Source: Rhodobiaceae bacterium UBA7804
GTDB taxonomy: Bacteria; Pseudomonadota; Alphaproteobacteria; Parvibaculales; Parvibaculaceae
Direction: 5' to 3'
Assembly (NCBI GenBank): GCA_002480495.1
Contig: DLCG01000020.1
Coordinates: forward strand, 91,484 to 155,483
DNA: 64,000 bases
This document shows, one piece after another, positions 21,459 to 30,812 of the stretch. Under the pieces are notes generated by a model, which was given only the letters and a program-made list of their open reading frames with translations, did no database searches and was not told the origin of the DNA. The first letter of the stretch is position 1, and every line of letters starts with the position of its first letter. The position numbers and the translations under genes are program-made.

Positions 21459-21619
21459 GGCCTCGACCGGAAACTGAAGCGATCGGGAAGGGCGCGGAAC
21501 CTATCCCCCCTGTCCCCTTCTGCCGATGCAATCCTGCAAGCCCGTTGCGCTTCTGGCACAGCGGGGACAAGTCTCTCCAGCGTGACGTTTTAATGACGTT
21601 CGTGTGACGGTGGCTCGTG

Positions 21620-21643
21620 TTTATCCCCGTCTGCGGGGATAAA
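21620..21643. terminator. Candidate bidirectional terminator hairpin between parB and holA
   Basis: TTTATCCCCG and CGGGGATAAA form a perfect 10-bp stem (21620-21629 with 21634-21643) around a TCTG tetraloop. The A/T-rich base of the stem could act as a short U-tract on either strand. It sits between two convergent genes. Confidence 0.55.
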
Positions 21644-21685
21644 TCATGCAGCTAATGGCGCGCGGAACGCGCGTCCTCCCTTGCG

Positions 21686-22729
21686 CTAACGGCGTGCCGA
21701 CCTTGCACCCTGGGCGATCCTGAAGAGCGTCTGTCCGCAGATCGAGACATCGGGTTGGCCGGTCGATTTGCATTGCCCTTCGGCTTCGAGCGCCAGCGCC
21801 AGAGCGCGGTCGAGCCGCCTCCGGTTCCACAGCCGCATTTGTCTTTGTACGGAGGGTTTCCGGCTGAAATGGAGCGGCGGCCGGAAGCCCCTCAGCGCGC
21901 CTTCCATGTCGCTGCCGCTTTCGACGCGGGCGGCGGCGAGATGCATCTGCATGATATGGCGCGACAGCGCATTCAGGATCGCGATGGCGTTTGTGTCCGC
22001 CGCCTTGGCGCGGGCAAAGGCGGTATCGAGCGCATCGAGATCGCCGCTCATCGCCGCGTCGATCACCTCATCGAGGCTCGAGCCCGCATTGTCGCCCACG
22101 CTCGCGCGCGCATCGGCAAGCGTCACCTCGCGCTTCTCGCCTGGCTTTCCGGGTCCCGCATAGAGGATGAGTTTTTCGAGTTCGTTCTGCGTCACGCCGC
22201 GGTCGGAGCCGAGATTGTGAAGAAGGTAGTCGAGCGCGGCCGCTTCCGGCACGAGCCCTTCTGCGGCAAGCCGCGAGCGGATCACATTCTCGAGCTGGTT
22301 CTGGTCGTCCGCATAGCAGGCAATCGCGGCCGCATTCGCCGCGCTCTCGAAAAGCGTGCGCAGCGTCGAGCGCGGTCCGAGTTCGCCTGCTTCCACCAGC
22401 ACCAGCGCGTCGCCCGCGGGATCGGAAAGGAATCTCTCGAAAATCTTCGTCGTGCCGTCGGCCGCGCCGCGCACGCGCACGACGCGCCGCCCGCCAAGCA
22501 TGGCGATGGAAGCCGCTTCGTCGGCAAGCCTCGCCGGATCGCCTTTCAGGTCGCCGTCGGTGAGGTCCGTAATGCGGAAGGGGTCGGACGCATCGTCCAC
22601 GACCGTCTTCGTCATCGTCGCGATGCGCTCGCGCACGAGCCCGGCATCCGGTCCATAGACGAGGATCGCAACAGCCTTCGGATCGGGCTTCTGGACGAAA
22701 CGGTCTGCCTCGCGCGGCGCGATCTTCAA
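21686..22729 (-). CDS. holA: DNA polymerase III subunit delta
   Basis: 347 residues. The N-terminal KAVAILVYGPDAGLVRERI segment and the following AAA+-like region match HolA, the clamp-loader subunit that opens the beta clamp. The C-terminal FKKPSVQRQ-like sequence (SRKPSVQRQMRLW) is typical. The start is TTG at 22729, 11 bases after the lptE stop; no better ATG is available. leuS-lptE-holA is a conserved leftward operon. Confidence 0.9.
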   Translation of the reverse strand: MKIAPREADRFVQKPDPKAVAILVYGPDAGLVRERIATMTKTVVDDASDPFRITDLTDGDLKGDPARLADEAASIAMLGGRRVVRVRGAADGTTKIFERFLSDPAGDALVLVEAGELGPRSTLRTLFESAANAAAIACYADDQNQLENVIRSRLAAEGLVPEAAALDYLLHNLGSDRGVTQNELEKLILYAGPGKPGEKREVTLADARASVGDNAGSSLDEVIDAAMSGDLDALDTAFARAKAADTNAIAILNALSRHIMQMHLAAARVESGSDMEGALRGFRPPLHFSRKPSVQRQMRLWNRRRLDRALALALEAEGQCKSTGQPDVSICGQTLFRIAQGARSARR

Positions 22730-22740
22730 GGCGCGCGCCC

Positions 22741-23259
22741 CTAACTTCCGCTCTGCGCGGCGCGGTCGAAATAGATGGAGAGCTGCAGCTTGATGTCGTT
22801 CGCCGCCGCCTTGGCGATACGCTCGCGCGTGTCCTTCTCGGCGACGATGTTCGCATATTCCGACTGCACGCGATTGTAGGAGGAGCGCGAACGCGAGGTC
22901 GAGCGCAGCAGCGTTTCCTTCGTATCGGTCTTCACCAGACGGAAGGGAACGAGAAGCGCCAGATTCTTTCGCGTCACATCGGCGTCCCGCTCGATGGCCA
23001 CGTCTTCGCTATAGAGAACAGGCGCGACTTCGACCCGATAGGGTGCGTTCACCGGCGGATTGCCTGTCGAGGAGAGAATGTCGAGCAGGCTGTACTTGAT
23101 CTCGCGGCCAAGCTCATTGTCGGGCGCGCTCACATCGAGCTGGGAAAGCTCGTCGGTCACGCTCTGGCCGCCGCGTTCGGCATAGAGCGGCGAGAAGCCG
23201 CAGGCGCCAAGCGGCGCCATCAATGCGAGCGCGATGAGCGGTGCGGCGAGACGTTTCAT
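22741..23259 (-). CDS. lptE: LPS-assembly lipoprotein LptE
   Basis: 172 residues. The signal peptide MKRLAAPLIALALMAPLGAC ends in a lipobox with the lipidated Cys at residue 20, followed by GFSPLYAERGG, as in alphaproteobacterial LptE. It plugs the LptD barrel that inserts lipopolysaccharide into the outer membrane. The ATG is one base after the leuS stop and holA follows after 11 bases, so translation is probably coupled. Confidence 0.88.
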   Translation of the reverse strand: MKRLAAPLIALALMAPLGACGFSPLYAERGGQSVTDELSQLDVSAPDNELGREIKYSLLDILSSTGNPPVNAPYRVEVAPVLYSEDVAIERDADVTRKNLALLVPFRLVKTDTKETLLRSTSRSRSSYNRVQSEYANIVAEKDTRERIAKAAANDIKLQLSIYFDRAAQSGS

Positions 23260-23260
23260 C

Positions 23261-25894
23261 TCACGCCACGATGTTGACGATCTTGCCGGGGACGACGATG
23301 ACCTTGCGGACGGGTTTTCCATCGATCGCCTTCTCCACCTTTTCAAGCGCCAATGCCGCGCGTTCCACCGTTTCCTTGTCCGCGTCGCGCGCAATGGTCA
23401 GCTCGTCGCGGCGCTTTCCATTCACCTGCACGGCAATGGTGATGGAGTCTTCCACGAGGAGGGCCTTGTCGGCAACAGGCCATTCGGTGGCCGTCAGCGG
23501 TGTTTCATGGCCGAGCGCTTCCCAGCATTCCTCGGCGAGATGCGGCATCATCGGGCCGACGATCTGGACAAGCAGCTCCAGTGCCTCGCGCATCGCCCAT
23601 TTCGAGGCATCGCCCGCAGGCGCGAAACCCGTGACCGCGTTCGCAAGTTCGTAGACGCGGGCGACCGCGCGATTGAAGCGCAGATTGTCGAAGTCTTCGG
23701 TCGCCGCGGCAAGCGTCTGATGCGCCATGCGGCGAAGCGCCAGCGCCTCCTCGCCGAAATCGGCGGGCATGGGCGCACCCTTCGGCGCCATCGTTTCGCT
23801 TGCGGCCGAAACCATGCGCCAGAGCCGCTGCGTGAAACGCCAGGCGCCTTCCGCGCCCTGGTCGGACCATTGCACGTCGCGCTCGGGCGGACTGTCGGAC
23901 AGCATGAACCAGCGCGCGGTATCGGCGCCGTATTTCGCGATGATGTCTTCCGGGTCGACGGTGTTCTTCTTCGACTTCGACATCTTCTCGACGGAGCCGA
24001 TGCGGATCGGCGCGCCGGTCTCGATATGCTTCGCGATGCGCTTGCCGTCCACGGTCTCGATGACGACTTCGGCGGGCGGCACCCAGCGGCCTTCTGCGTC
24101 GCGATAGGTTTCGTGGTTCACCATGCCTTGCGTGAAGAGCCCTGTGAATGGCTCGTCGAGCGAGAGATGCCCGGTCCTGTGCATCGCGCGCGTGAAGAAG
24201 CGCGAATAGAGGAGATGCAGGATCGCGTGTTCGATGCCGCCGATATACTGGTCGACGGGCAGCCAGTGATCGGCAACCGCCTTGTCGGTCGGCGTCGCGG
24301 CATTCGGCGCGGTGAAGCGTGCGAAATACCAGGAGCTGTCGACGAAGGTGTCGAACGTATCCGTCTCGCGGCGCGCGGGCTTTCCGCATTTCGGGCAGTC
24401 GACATGTTTCCATGTCGGGTGCCGGTCGAGCGGATTGCCCGGCTGGTCGAATGTCACATCGTCGGGCAGCACGACCGGCAACTGGTCGCGCGGCACGGGC
24501 AGGGTGCCGCAGGCCTCGCAATGGATCACCGGAATGGGGCAGCCCCAATAGCGCTGGCGCGAGATGCCCCAGTCGCGCAGGCGATAGTTAACCGTGCCTT
24601 CGCCGAGGCCCATCGCTTCGAGCTTTTCGATGGCCGCGCGTTTCGCCGCCGTCACGTCGAGCCCGTTGAGGAATTCGGAATTCACGGCCACGCCATCGCC
24701 CGTGAAAGCATCGTCGCCCGCGACGAGCGCATCCATCCAGGCGGCGTCATCCGCATGGTCCTTCGGCGTCACGACCGGAATGATCGGCAGGCCGTATTTC
24801 TTCGCGAAGTCGAAGTCGCGCTGGTCATGGGCGGGGCAGGCGAAGATCGCGCCGGTGCCATATTCCATCAGCACGAAATTCGCGACATAGACGGGCAGCG
24901 TCTTTCCCTCGATGAAAGGATGGCGCGCCTTCAGCCCCGTGTCGAAGCCCATCTTCTCCGCCGTCTCGATCGCCTCTTCCGAGGTGCCGATCTGGTCGCA
25001 TTTGCGGATGAAGTCCTGCAGCGCCGGATTGTCCTTCGCGAGTTCCGCCGTCAACGGATGATGCGGCGACAGCGCGCAGAAGCTCGCGCCGAACAGCGTG
25101 TCCGGCCTTGTCGTAAACACTTCAAGTTGCGCGTCGCTACGGGACTGCGCTCCTTGCTCCGCGCTGTTTGGAATCTTGCCTTCGAGCGGGAAGAAGACGC
25201 GCGCGCCTTCCGAGCGGCCAATCCAGTTCTTCTGCATCAGCCGGACCTTCTCCGGCCAGCGCTCCAGCGTTTCGAGACCTGCCAGCAGGTCGTCGGCGAA
25301 ATCGGAGATCTTCAGGAACCACTGCGTGAGTTCGCGCCGCTCGACGAGCGCGCCGGAACGCCAGCCGCGGCCGTCGATCACCTGCTCGTTCGCGAGCACC
25401 GTGTTGTCGACCGGGTCCCAGTTCACCATGCTCTTCTTGCGGGTCACGATGCCCGCTTCGAGCATGTCGAGGAATAGCGCCTGTTCCTGTCCGTAATATT
25501 CGGGATCGCAGGTCGCGAATTCGCGGCTCCAGTCGATGGCGAGGCCGATCGCCTTCAACTGCGAGCGCATCGCGGCGATGTTGTCGTAGGTCCAGCCCTT
25601 CGGGTGGACGTTCTTCTCCATCGCGGCGTTCTCGGCCGGCATGCCGAAGGCGTCCCAGCCCATCGGATGAAGAACATTGAAGCCGCGCGCGCGCCTGTAG
25701 CGCGCGATCACGTCGCCCATCGTGTAGTTGCGGACATGGCCCATATGGATGCGCCCCGAGGGATAGGGGAACATCTCAAGAACATAATATTTGGGCTTCC
25801 CGCCGGCGTCGTCGCGGGTGAGGAAGTCGCCGCGCTCCTCCCAGATCTTCTGCCATTTCGGCTCGACGGTGCGGGCGTTGTATCTCGTGGACAT
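23261..25894 (-). CDS. leuS: Leucyl-tRNA synthetase
   Basis: 877 residues, typical bacterial LeuRS. The HIGH motif appears as HMGH at 50-53 (PYPSGRIHMGHVRNY), the KMSKS motif as EKMSKSKKN near 635. The editing domain carries the Thr-rich EVFTTRPDTLFGASF. The start at 25894 (MSTRYNARTVEPKW) matches family N-termini; the open frame extends upstream without similarity. Confidence 0.97.
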   Translation of the reverse strand: MSTRYNARTVEPKWQKIWEERGDFLTRDDAGGKPKYYVLEMFPYPSGRIHMGHVRNYTMGDVIARYRRARGFNVLHPMGWDAFGMPAENAAMEKNVHPKGWTYDNIAAMRSQLKAIGLAIDWSREFATCDPEYYGQEQALFLDMLEAGIVTRKKSMVNWDPVDNTVLANEQVIDGRGWRSGALVERRELTQWFLKISDFADDLLAGLETLERWPEKVRLMQKNWIGRSEGARVFFPLEGKIPNSAEQGAQSRSDAQLEVFTTRPDTLFGASFCALSPHHPLTAELAKDNPALQDFIRKCDQIGTSEEAIETAEKMGFDTGLKARHPFIEGKTLPVYVANFVLMEYGTGAIFACPAHDQRDFDFAKKYGLPIIPVVTPKDHADDAAWMDALVAGDDAFTGDGVAVNSEFLNGLDVTAAKRAAIEKLEAMGLGEGTVNYRLRDWGISRQRYWGCPIPVIHCEACGTLPVPRDQLPVVLPDDVTFDQPGNPLDRHPTWKHVDCPKCGKPARRETDTFDTFVDSSWYFARFTAPNAATPTDKAVADHWLPVDQYIGGIEHAILHLLYSRFFTRAMHRTGHLSLDEPFTGLFTQGMVNHETYRDAEGRWVPPAEVVIETVDGKRIAKHIETGAPIRIGSVEKMSKSKKNTVDPEDIIAKYGADTARWFMLSDSPPERDVQWSDQGAEGAWRFTQRLWRMVSAASETMAPKGAPMPADFGEEALALRRMAHQTLAAATEDFDNLRFNRAVARVYELANAVTGFAPAGDASKWAMREALELLVQIVGPMMPHLAEECWEALGHETPLTATEWPVADKALLVEDSITIAVQVNGKRRDELTIARDADKETVERAALALEKVEKAIDGKPVRKVIVVPGKIVNIVA

Positions 25895-25988
25895 GGTCTT
25901 GGAGGTCTTTCGGACGGGGGCAGGGCGGGCTTGAGCGGGTGCTCTTGCCCTTACCCGGCGCGTGCCCCGCTGTCCGCCCGGCCCGGGC

Positions 25989-26558
25989 TTAGTTCTGTTC
26001 CTGGGCCTCGATCGTATTGATGCGAAGCTGGCGGGCGCGGACGAGAATGGCATTCTCGATCTGCACGGCCGTGCCGTCGTTCACCGCGGCATCCACCCAT
26101 TCGCCCGCTTCGGAGCGGTTCTGGCGGAAGACGGCGACTTTCACGCCATCGGCGCGCAGGCGCTTGTCGAGAATATAGACCGTCACCTTGAAGCGTTCGC
26201 CCTGCGCCTTGGGATCCTGATACCAGTCGGTGATGATGACCCCGCCGAACGGGTCGGCCGAGGCGAGCGGCATGAAGGAAATCGTGTCGAGCGAGGCGCG
26301 CCACAGGAAGCTGTTCACGCCGATCCCGCTGCCGGCAGCGCTTTCTTCGTCCGCGGAGCCGCCGAAAAGCTTCAGGCCGTCTTCGCCGAAGACCGACTCA
26401 CGCTGGCGCTCGCCGGTCGGGTTGTTCGGGCCACCCTGGCCGGTCGGCTGACCGGGGAAGTTCGATTCCGAGGGGCCGCAGGCCGCAAGGCCCAGAAAGG
26501 CCGCGCAAAGGAGCGCCGCGGCGGTCGATTTCGCGCGTGTCAGTCCGTGGTAGGTCAT
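25989..26558 (-). CDS. DUF3576 domain lipoprotein
   Basis: 189 residues with a lipoprotein signal (FLGLAAC, Cys at about 27) and the DUF3576 core (NSFLWRASLDTISFMPLASADPFGGVIITDWY). It is conserved next to leuS in many Alphaproteobacteria; its function is unknown, and an envelope role is plausible from the lipobox. ATG 26558 is preferred to the TTG at 26561. It is probably the first gene of the leuS-lptE-holA operon. Confidence 0.85.
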   Translation of the reverse strand: MTYHGLTRAKSTAAALLCAAFLGLAACGPSESNFPGQPTGQGGPNNPTGERQRESVFGEDGLKLFGGSADEESAAGSGIGVNSFLWRASLDTISFMPLASADPFGGVIITDWYQDPKAQGERFKVTVYILDKRLRADGVKVAVFRQNRSEAGEWVDAAVNDGTAVQIENAILVRARQLRINTIEAQEQN

Positions 26559-26561
26559 CAA

Positions 26562-27153
26562 TTTACGGCAAGCCTCTCGCGTTGCGCCCCTCTGTCCGCC
26601 GTCTTCTTGCTTTACCGGCTTGCACAGAGCAAGTGAATTAGCATCCGGGCCGCAGCGGCGGCCGGCGGGTCTTTATAGCTAGATAAGGCCTTGTCCCGCA
26701 ATCGCGCATATCCCCTTGGATAGCAGGGACCTCTCTTCCTTGCCTCCACGCTTCGCTCCGCTTGTCCCCGCCGTCATGCCCGCCGGCGTGGAGTGTGTCC
26801 CGCAAAGCACAATGCGGGCGCGGCCCAAGAGGTTCGTGTATTGGGGCCGGGCGCCCGGCCCGATCAAAGAGTCCGCTTCATTGCTGCATAACTCGATGCA
26901 CAGGCATCCCTTCCGGGCTTCGCGAGGGGAATGGTTAACGGGGCCTGTGCCGATTTGTGCCCTTTCCGCAACATCGACTGACATTCCTTCGTCATGAGGA
27001 GAGGTTTGCTTGACCCGACGCGGTTATCAACGGATTAATCGGTGTACGCGCTCGGGGGGCAGTTTCGGTCGGCCCGGCGATGCACGAGCCACGGGGGATT
27101 TTCCACTGGCTCGTACAAATGGAACAGCGTTTAGCTGATACTGCGAGGAACAC
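26562..27153 (+). promoter_or_regulatory. Long intergenic region upstream of the porin gene
   Basis: Two frames of about 95-100 codons on opposite strands (near 26680-26997) lack ribosome-binding sites and family features, so no gene is called. A possible promoter TTGACC (27010-27015) with ATTAAT (27034-27039) has an 18-base spacer. In the presumed leader, ACGAGCCA (27084-27091) and TGGCTCGT (27107-27114) form an 8-bp hairpin 40 bases before the porin ATG. GAGGAA precedes that ATG. A structured leader would allow post-transcriptional control, which is common for outer-membrane porins. Confidence 0.35.
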
Positions 27154-28311
27154 ATGAAAAAGACTCTCCTTGGGACGACTGCTCTCGTCTCGGCTGGCCT
27201 GGTGGCCGGTCCGGCGCTTGCCAGCGATCCGCTGACCGTTACCGTCGGCGGTACGGTCACGGCCGGCATGTACTACATCGACGCCGATAACATCGGTCCG
27301 GTCAGCTTCAATGACTCGGCCGTCAAGGTTGTCGCGCGCAACATCGACATCAACGCCGAAGGTACGCTCGACAACGGCATGGTCGCCGGTGTCCTCGCGA
27401 CGCTCTCGCTCGGCGACGACTGGAACACGCACTTCGCGAACAATGACGCGACCTTCCGCGAACTCTTCGCCTATCTCGAGGGTGGTTTCGGCCGCTTCGA
27501 AATCGGCGGCACGGACGGCTCGGCCTTCAAGATGCACTACACGTCGCCCTGGTTCGTACCGGGCAATGGTGTTGACAGCCCGAACATCCTGAATGCGACG
27601 ACCGTTGGTCTGGCGGGTGCTCCTGTCGTGACCCCTGCGGGTACTGCCCCCACTACGATCGGTTTCCGTCACTCGACGTTCTCGCTGATGGCCGCTGACG
27701 CGAACAAGGTGACCTACTTCACCCCGCGTTTCGCCGGCTTCCAGCTCGGCCTTTCCTACACGCCAGACGTGACCTTCAATGGTCCGAACACGAATCGTCT
27801 GGGTCTGGTTCCGAGCGGTGTGGCGGTCGAAGACGTGGCTGAAATCGCCCTCAACTATGCCGGTACCTTCGGCAGCGTCGACCTCGGTGTTGACGGCTTC
27901 TATGTGCAGGGTGAGAGCCCGGCGGGTGCCGCCAGTGATCCGGAAGAATGGGGCGTTGGTCTGAATCTCGGCTTCGGCGGCTTCACGCTTGGTGGCGCCT
28001 GGTACCAGTCGGAAGATCTGGCTGTTACCACGCTTCCGATCGCTTCGGGCGCGGGTCTTGAAGAAGAAGTCTGGACGGCTGGTCTTTCCTATGCCACGGG
28101 CCCCTGGACCGTTGGCGTGTCCTACCTGACCGACGAGCTTTCTGGTGTTGGCGGTTCGGTCGAACTTGAGACCTGGCAGACCGGTGGTGGATACAACCTC
28201 GGCTCGGGTGTCGACATCGGCCTCGACCTTCAGATGACCAACCAGGACCTCGGTGCGGCTGGCGATCTGGACTCGCAGTCGGCTGGTCTGGTTCTGTCGG
28301 TTTCCTTCTGA
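27154..28311 (+). CDS. Outer-membrane porin (Porin_4 type)
   Basis: 385 residues. The signal peptide MKKTLLGTTALVSAGLVAGPALA is followed by alternating beta strands (LTVTVGGTVTAGMYY, GGFGRFEIGG) and ends with a terminal Phe (VLSVSF), the BAM targeting signal. The family trimer forms a 16-stranded general diffusion pore. It stands alone with its own strong terminator; codon usage is GC-rich and biased, in keeping with high expression. Confidence 0.88.
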   Translation: MKKTLLGTTALVSAGLVAGPALASDPLTVTVGGTVTAGMYYIDADNIGPVSFNDSAVKVVARNIDINAEGTLDNGMVAGVLATLSLGDDWNTHFANNDATFRELFAYLEGGFGRFEIGGTDGSAFKMHYTSPWFVPGNGVDSPNILNATTVGLAGAPVVTPAGTAPTTIGFRHSTFSLMAADANKVTYFTPRFAGFQLGLSYTPDVTFNGPNTNRLGLVPSGVAVEDVAEIALNYAGTFGSVDLGVDGFYVQGESPAGAASDPEEWGVGLNLGFGGFTLGGAWYQSEDLAVTTLPIASGAGLEEEVWTAGLSYATGPWTVGVSYLTDELSGVGGSVELETWQTGGGYNLGSGVDIGLDLQMTNQDLGAAGDLDSQSAGLVLSVSF

Positions 28312-28344
28312 TCGCATTCGCGTTCAGAGGTTTCAGGACTATGG

Positions 28345-28376
28345 AAGAGCGGGCAAAAGCCCGCTCTTCTTTTTTT
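28345..28376 (+). terminator. Rho-independent terminator of the porin gene
   Basis: AAGAGCGGGC (28345-28354) and GCCCGCTCTT (28359-28368) form a 10-bp stem with an AAAA loop, followed by CTTTTTTT. Confidence 0.93.
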
Positions 28377-28432
28377 GTGGTGAGTTGATAGAGATGCCAG
28401 ACGGCAATTGCGCGGATCGAAAGGCTTGAGAC

Positions 28433-29314
28433 ATGGGTGCGCTTATCTGGCTTGCTTCCTATCCGAAATCGGGCAACACATGGATGAGGAGCTTTCTACA
28501 CAATCTGTTTCGGAATACGCCGGAGCCTGTCGACATCAACGAGATCACTGATTTCTGTCTCGGCGAGTCCGCTGCGCGATGGTATGAGCGGCATGCATCG
28601 GGACCGTTGAATGGGCTCAAAGCAGAAGAAATTGCCAGGCTGAGACCTCTTGTCCATCGCGACTTCACGACCGTGTTTCCGGATTCTGTTTTTGTGAAGA
28701 CGCATAATTATCTCGGCGAATGGCAAGGTGTGCCGCTTCACACCATGGAAGTGACTGCCGGCGGTATCTACATTCTTCGCAATCCGCTCGACGTCGTGAT
28801 CTCGGTCAGCCACCATTTCGGTGAGACGATCGACGAGGCAATCGAGCATCTAGCGGACGATGCCTATATTACCGGCGACCTTGAGACGCACGTCATCGAG
28901 GTTCATCGTTCGTGGTCCACACATGTCCGGAGCTGGACAGAAAATCCCTCTCCGCAACTCTTGGTCCTGCGTTACGAAGACCTGCTTCACAAGCCCAGGA
29001 AATATTTTAAACAGGTAGCGAATTTTCTCGGCCTCAAACCTCCCCCCGCTCGACTCGAACGAGCGATAAAGAACTCCTCCTTCAAGGCTTTGAAGGCGAT
29101 CGAGGAGAAAAAGGGATTTCGGGAACGCTCCAAGAAGGCCGAAGCCTTCTTCCGCGAAGGCCGCTCCGATCAATGGCGCGAGGTTCTGACCCCGGAGCAG
29201 GTACGGCGGATCATTCGCGATCATCACGTCCAGATGGAACGCTTCGGCTATATTCCGGAAGACTATCGCGATGCCGTTCCCGTGAAGGCCGAGCCGTCCA
29301 ACGCGACAGGTTGA
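28433..29314 (+). CDS. Sulfotransferase family protein (tandem copy 1)
   Basis: 293 residues. The PAPS-binding P-loop YPKSGNTW is at residues 10-17 and the 3'-phosphate-binding motif IYILRNPLDVVISVSHH near 116. The C-terminal half includes FFREGRSDQWREVLTPEQ, where classic sulfotransferases have RKGxxGDWK. The enzyme should transfer sulfate from PAPS to a small alcohol, phenol or amine; the acceptor is unknown. Base composition is visibly less GC-rich than its neighbours. About half the residues match copy 2 by eye. Confidence 0.87.
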   Translation: MGALIWLASYPKSGNTWMRSFLHNLFRNTPEPVDINEITDFCLGESAARWYERHASGPLNGLKAEEIARLRPLVHRDFTTVFPDSVFVKTHNYLGEWQGVPLHTMEVTAGGIYILRNPLDVVISVSHHFGETIDEAIEHLADDAYITGDLETHVIEVHRSWSTHVRSWTENPSPQLLVLRYEDLLHKPRKYFKQVANFLGLKPPPARLERAIKNSSFKALKAIEEKKGFRERSKKAEAFFREGRSDQWREVLTPEQVRRIIRDHHVQMERFGYIPEDYRDAVPVKAEPSNATG

Positions 29315-29344
29315 TGGTCTTCGAGAGAATATGAGGTTGCCAAT

Positions 29345-30181
29345 ATGGGTGCGCTGATCTGGCTCGCCTCCTATCCAAAATCCGGAAATACCTGGGTCCG
29401 CAGCTTTCTGCACAATCTGCTTCGAAACACCGAGCAGCCCGCGGACATCAATAGCCTCAATCAGTTCTGCCTCGGAAGTTCATCCCGGCGCTGGTTCGAG
29501 CAAGTAAGCCCTGTTCCTCTCGAGCAACTCAAACCGGAAGCGCTTGCCAGATTGCGTCCTGCCGCACAGGCGAAAATGACGACGGTCTCGCCGGATTCGA
29601 TCTTCGTGAAGAGCCACAATCATCTTGGCGCCTGGTTCGGCGTGCCGCTGCACAACATGCAGGTCACGGCGGGCGCGATCTACATATTGAGAAATCCGCT
29701 TGACGTCGTTCCTTCGTTTGCCGGTCATCTCGGAATGTCGATCGACGATACGATCGGGTTCATGTCGACAGACGGGGCCGGCACAAAGCTCACGGCAAAG
29801 CATGTCCCCGAGGTCTATGACAGTTGGTCGGCTCACGTCGCGAGTTGGACAGGGGCGAAAAGCGGGCAGCTTTTTGTCGTGCGATACGAGGATCTGGTTG
29901 AACGTCCGGAAGAATCCTTCGGAGCCATGGCGCGGTTTCTAGGTCTCAATCCAGACAATGAGCGGCTTGAGCGTGCGATCCGTAATTCATCTTTCGATGT
30001 GCTCAGATCGCAGGAAAGAGAGCACGGCTTCAAGGAGAAGCCCGCTCACGCCGAATCCTTCTTTCGCGAAGGACGAGCGGGGCAGTGGCGTGAAAGATTG
30101 AGCGAGGAACAGATTATCCGGATCTTGTCCGATCACAGAGAGCAGATGGCGCGTTTTGGCTATGTGCCGGAGGGATATTAG
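29345..30181 (+). CDS. Sulfotransferase family protein (tandem copy 2)
   Basis: 278 residues, a clear paralogue of the preceding gene sharing the MGALIWLASYPKSGNTW start and the IYILRNPLDVV motif. FFREGRAGQWRERL is the PAPS-site C-terminal motif. It starts 30 bases after copy 1, so the pair is probably co-transcribed. It lacks the extra 15-residue tail of copy 1. The gene ends overlapping the stop of the convergent thiE-like gene. Confidence 0.87.
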   Translation: MGALIWLASYPKSGNTWVRSFLHNLLRNTEQPADINSLNQFCLGSSSRRWFEQVSPVPLEQLKPEALARLRPAAQAKMTTVSPDSIFVKSHNHLGAWFGVPLHNMQVTAGAIYILRNPLDVVPSFAGHLGMSIDDTIGFMSTDGAGTKLTAKHVPEVYDSWSAHVASWTGAKSGQLFVVRYEDLVERPEESFGAMARFLGLNPDNERLERAIRNSSFDVLRSQEREHGFKEKPAHAESFFREGRAGQWRERLSEEQIIRILSDHREQMARFGYVPEGY

Positions 30182-30795
30182 CTTCCTCTCTCAAGAAGGA
30201 ACCCTATGCCCGCGACGCCTGCGGCGCCGGTTCCTCTCAGTCTCGCAACGCTTGCCGGCGTCGAAATACCGCCCAGCGCGTAAACAGAAAGACCCTGCTC
30301 ATTGGCAAGGCGAACGAGCCGGGCGAAGCGCGTGATACCGAGAGTCTTTCCGCCGGGATGGCTCTCGGTCGGCATGACCGGGGAAAGCAGAATGGCATCA
30401 ACCCCGGCTCGTGCGGCGGCAATAATCGCCCGCTCGCTGTGGCAAGAAGCCGTAACGACCTTCTGACCGAAGGCGAAACCTCGATAGTGCGCCAGGTCGC
30501 GTTCGGGCAGATGGATACCCGGCACGCCGAGGCGTCTTGCGAGCTTCGGTGAGCCTGCGATCAGAAGAATGCAGCTTTTTGCTCTTGCCGCAGCGTCGAG
30601 CGAGCGGACGCGCTTGGCAGAGGGTGCGTTTTCATAGGCGCGCCATATCAGAGCACTACCCCGCGGCAAGGACGAGAGGGCGTCGCTCGGATCGGGCATG
30701 CGCTGCGGATCCGTCACCGCCACAATAGAAACGGAAAATGGATCCGGATTGAGATAGCGCGTTTTGCGCGCGAAACGGCTCGACACCCTTCCCAT
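30178..30795 (-). CDS. Thiamine-phosphate synthase family protein
   Basis: 205 residues with the TIM-barrel signatures of ThiE/TenI: GIHLPERDL, VTASCHSERAIIAAARAGVDAILLSPV and YALGGIS near the C-terminus. ThiE joins HMP-PP and the thiazole phosphate; TenI relatives are thiazole tautomerases, so the exact step is not certain. GGGAG lies five bases before the ATG at 30795. It is divergent from yggS with very little space between them. Confidence 0.8.
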   Translation of the reverse strand: MGRVSSRFARKTRYLNPDPFSVSIVAVTDPQRMPDPSDALSSLPRGSALIWRAYENAPSAKRVRSLDAAARAKSCILLIAGSPKLARRLGVPGIHLPERDLAHYRGFAFGQKVVTASCHSERAIIAAARAGVDAILLSPVMPTESHPGGKTLGITRFARLVRLANEQGLSVYALGGISTPASVARLRGTGAAGVAGIGFLLERGS

Positions 30796-30812
30796 CTTGT
30801 CTCCCGGCCGTC

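Noticed and set aside
21620..21643. CRISPR-like repeat (TTTATCCCC...GGGGATAAA resembles type I-E repeats)
   Set aside because: Only one copy is present, with no spacers and no cas genes; it is better explained as a terminator hairpin.
23234..25477. A 747-codon open frame on the plus strand
   Set aside because: Antisense to leuS with no recognisable domain.
26679..26997. Two overlapping frames of 93-101 codons before the porin gene
   Set aside because: No ribosome-binding site, family or codon bias; the region is more likely a promoter and leader.
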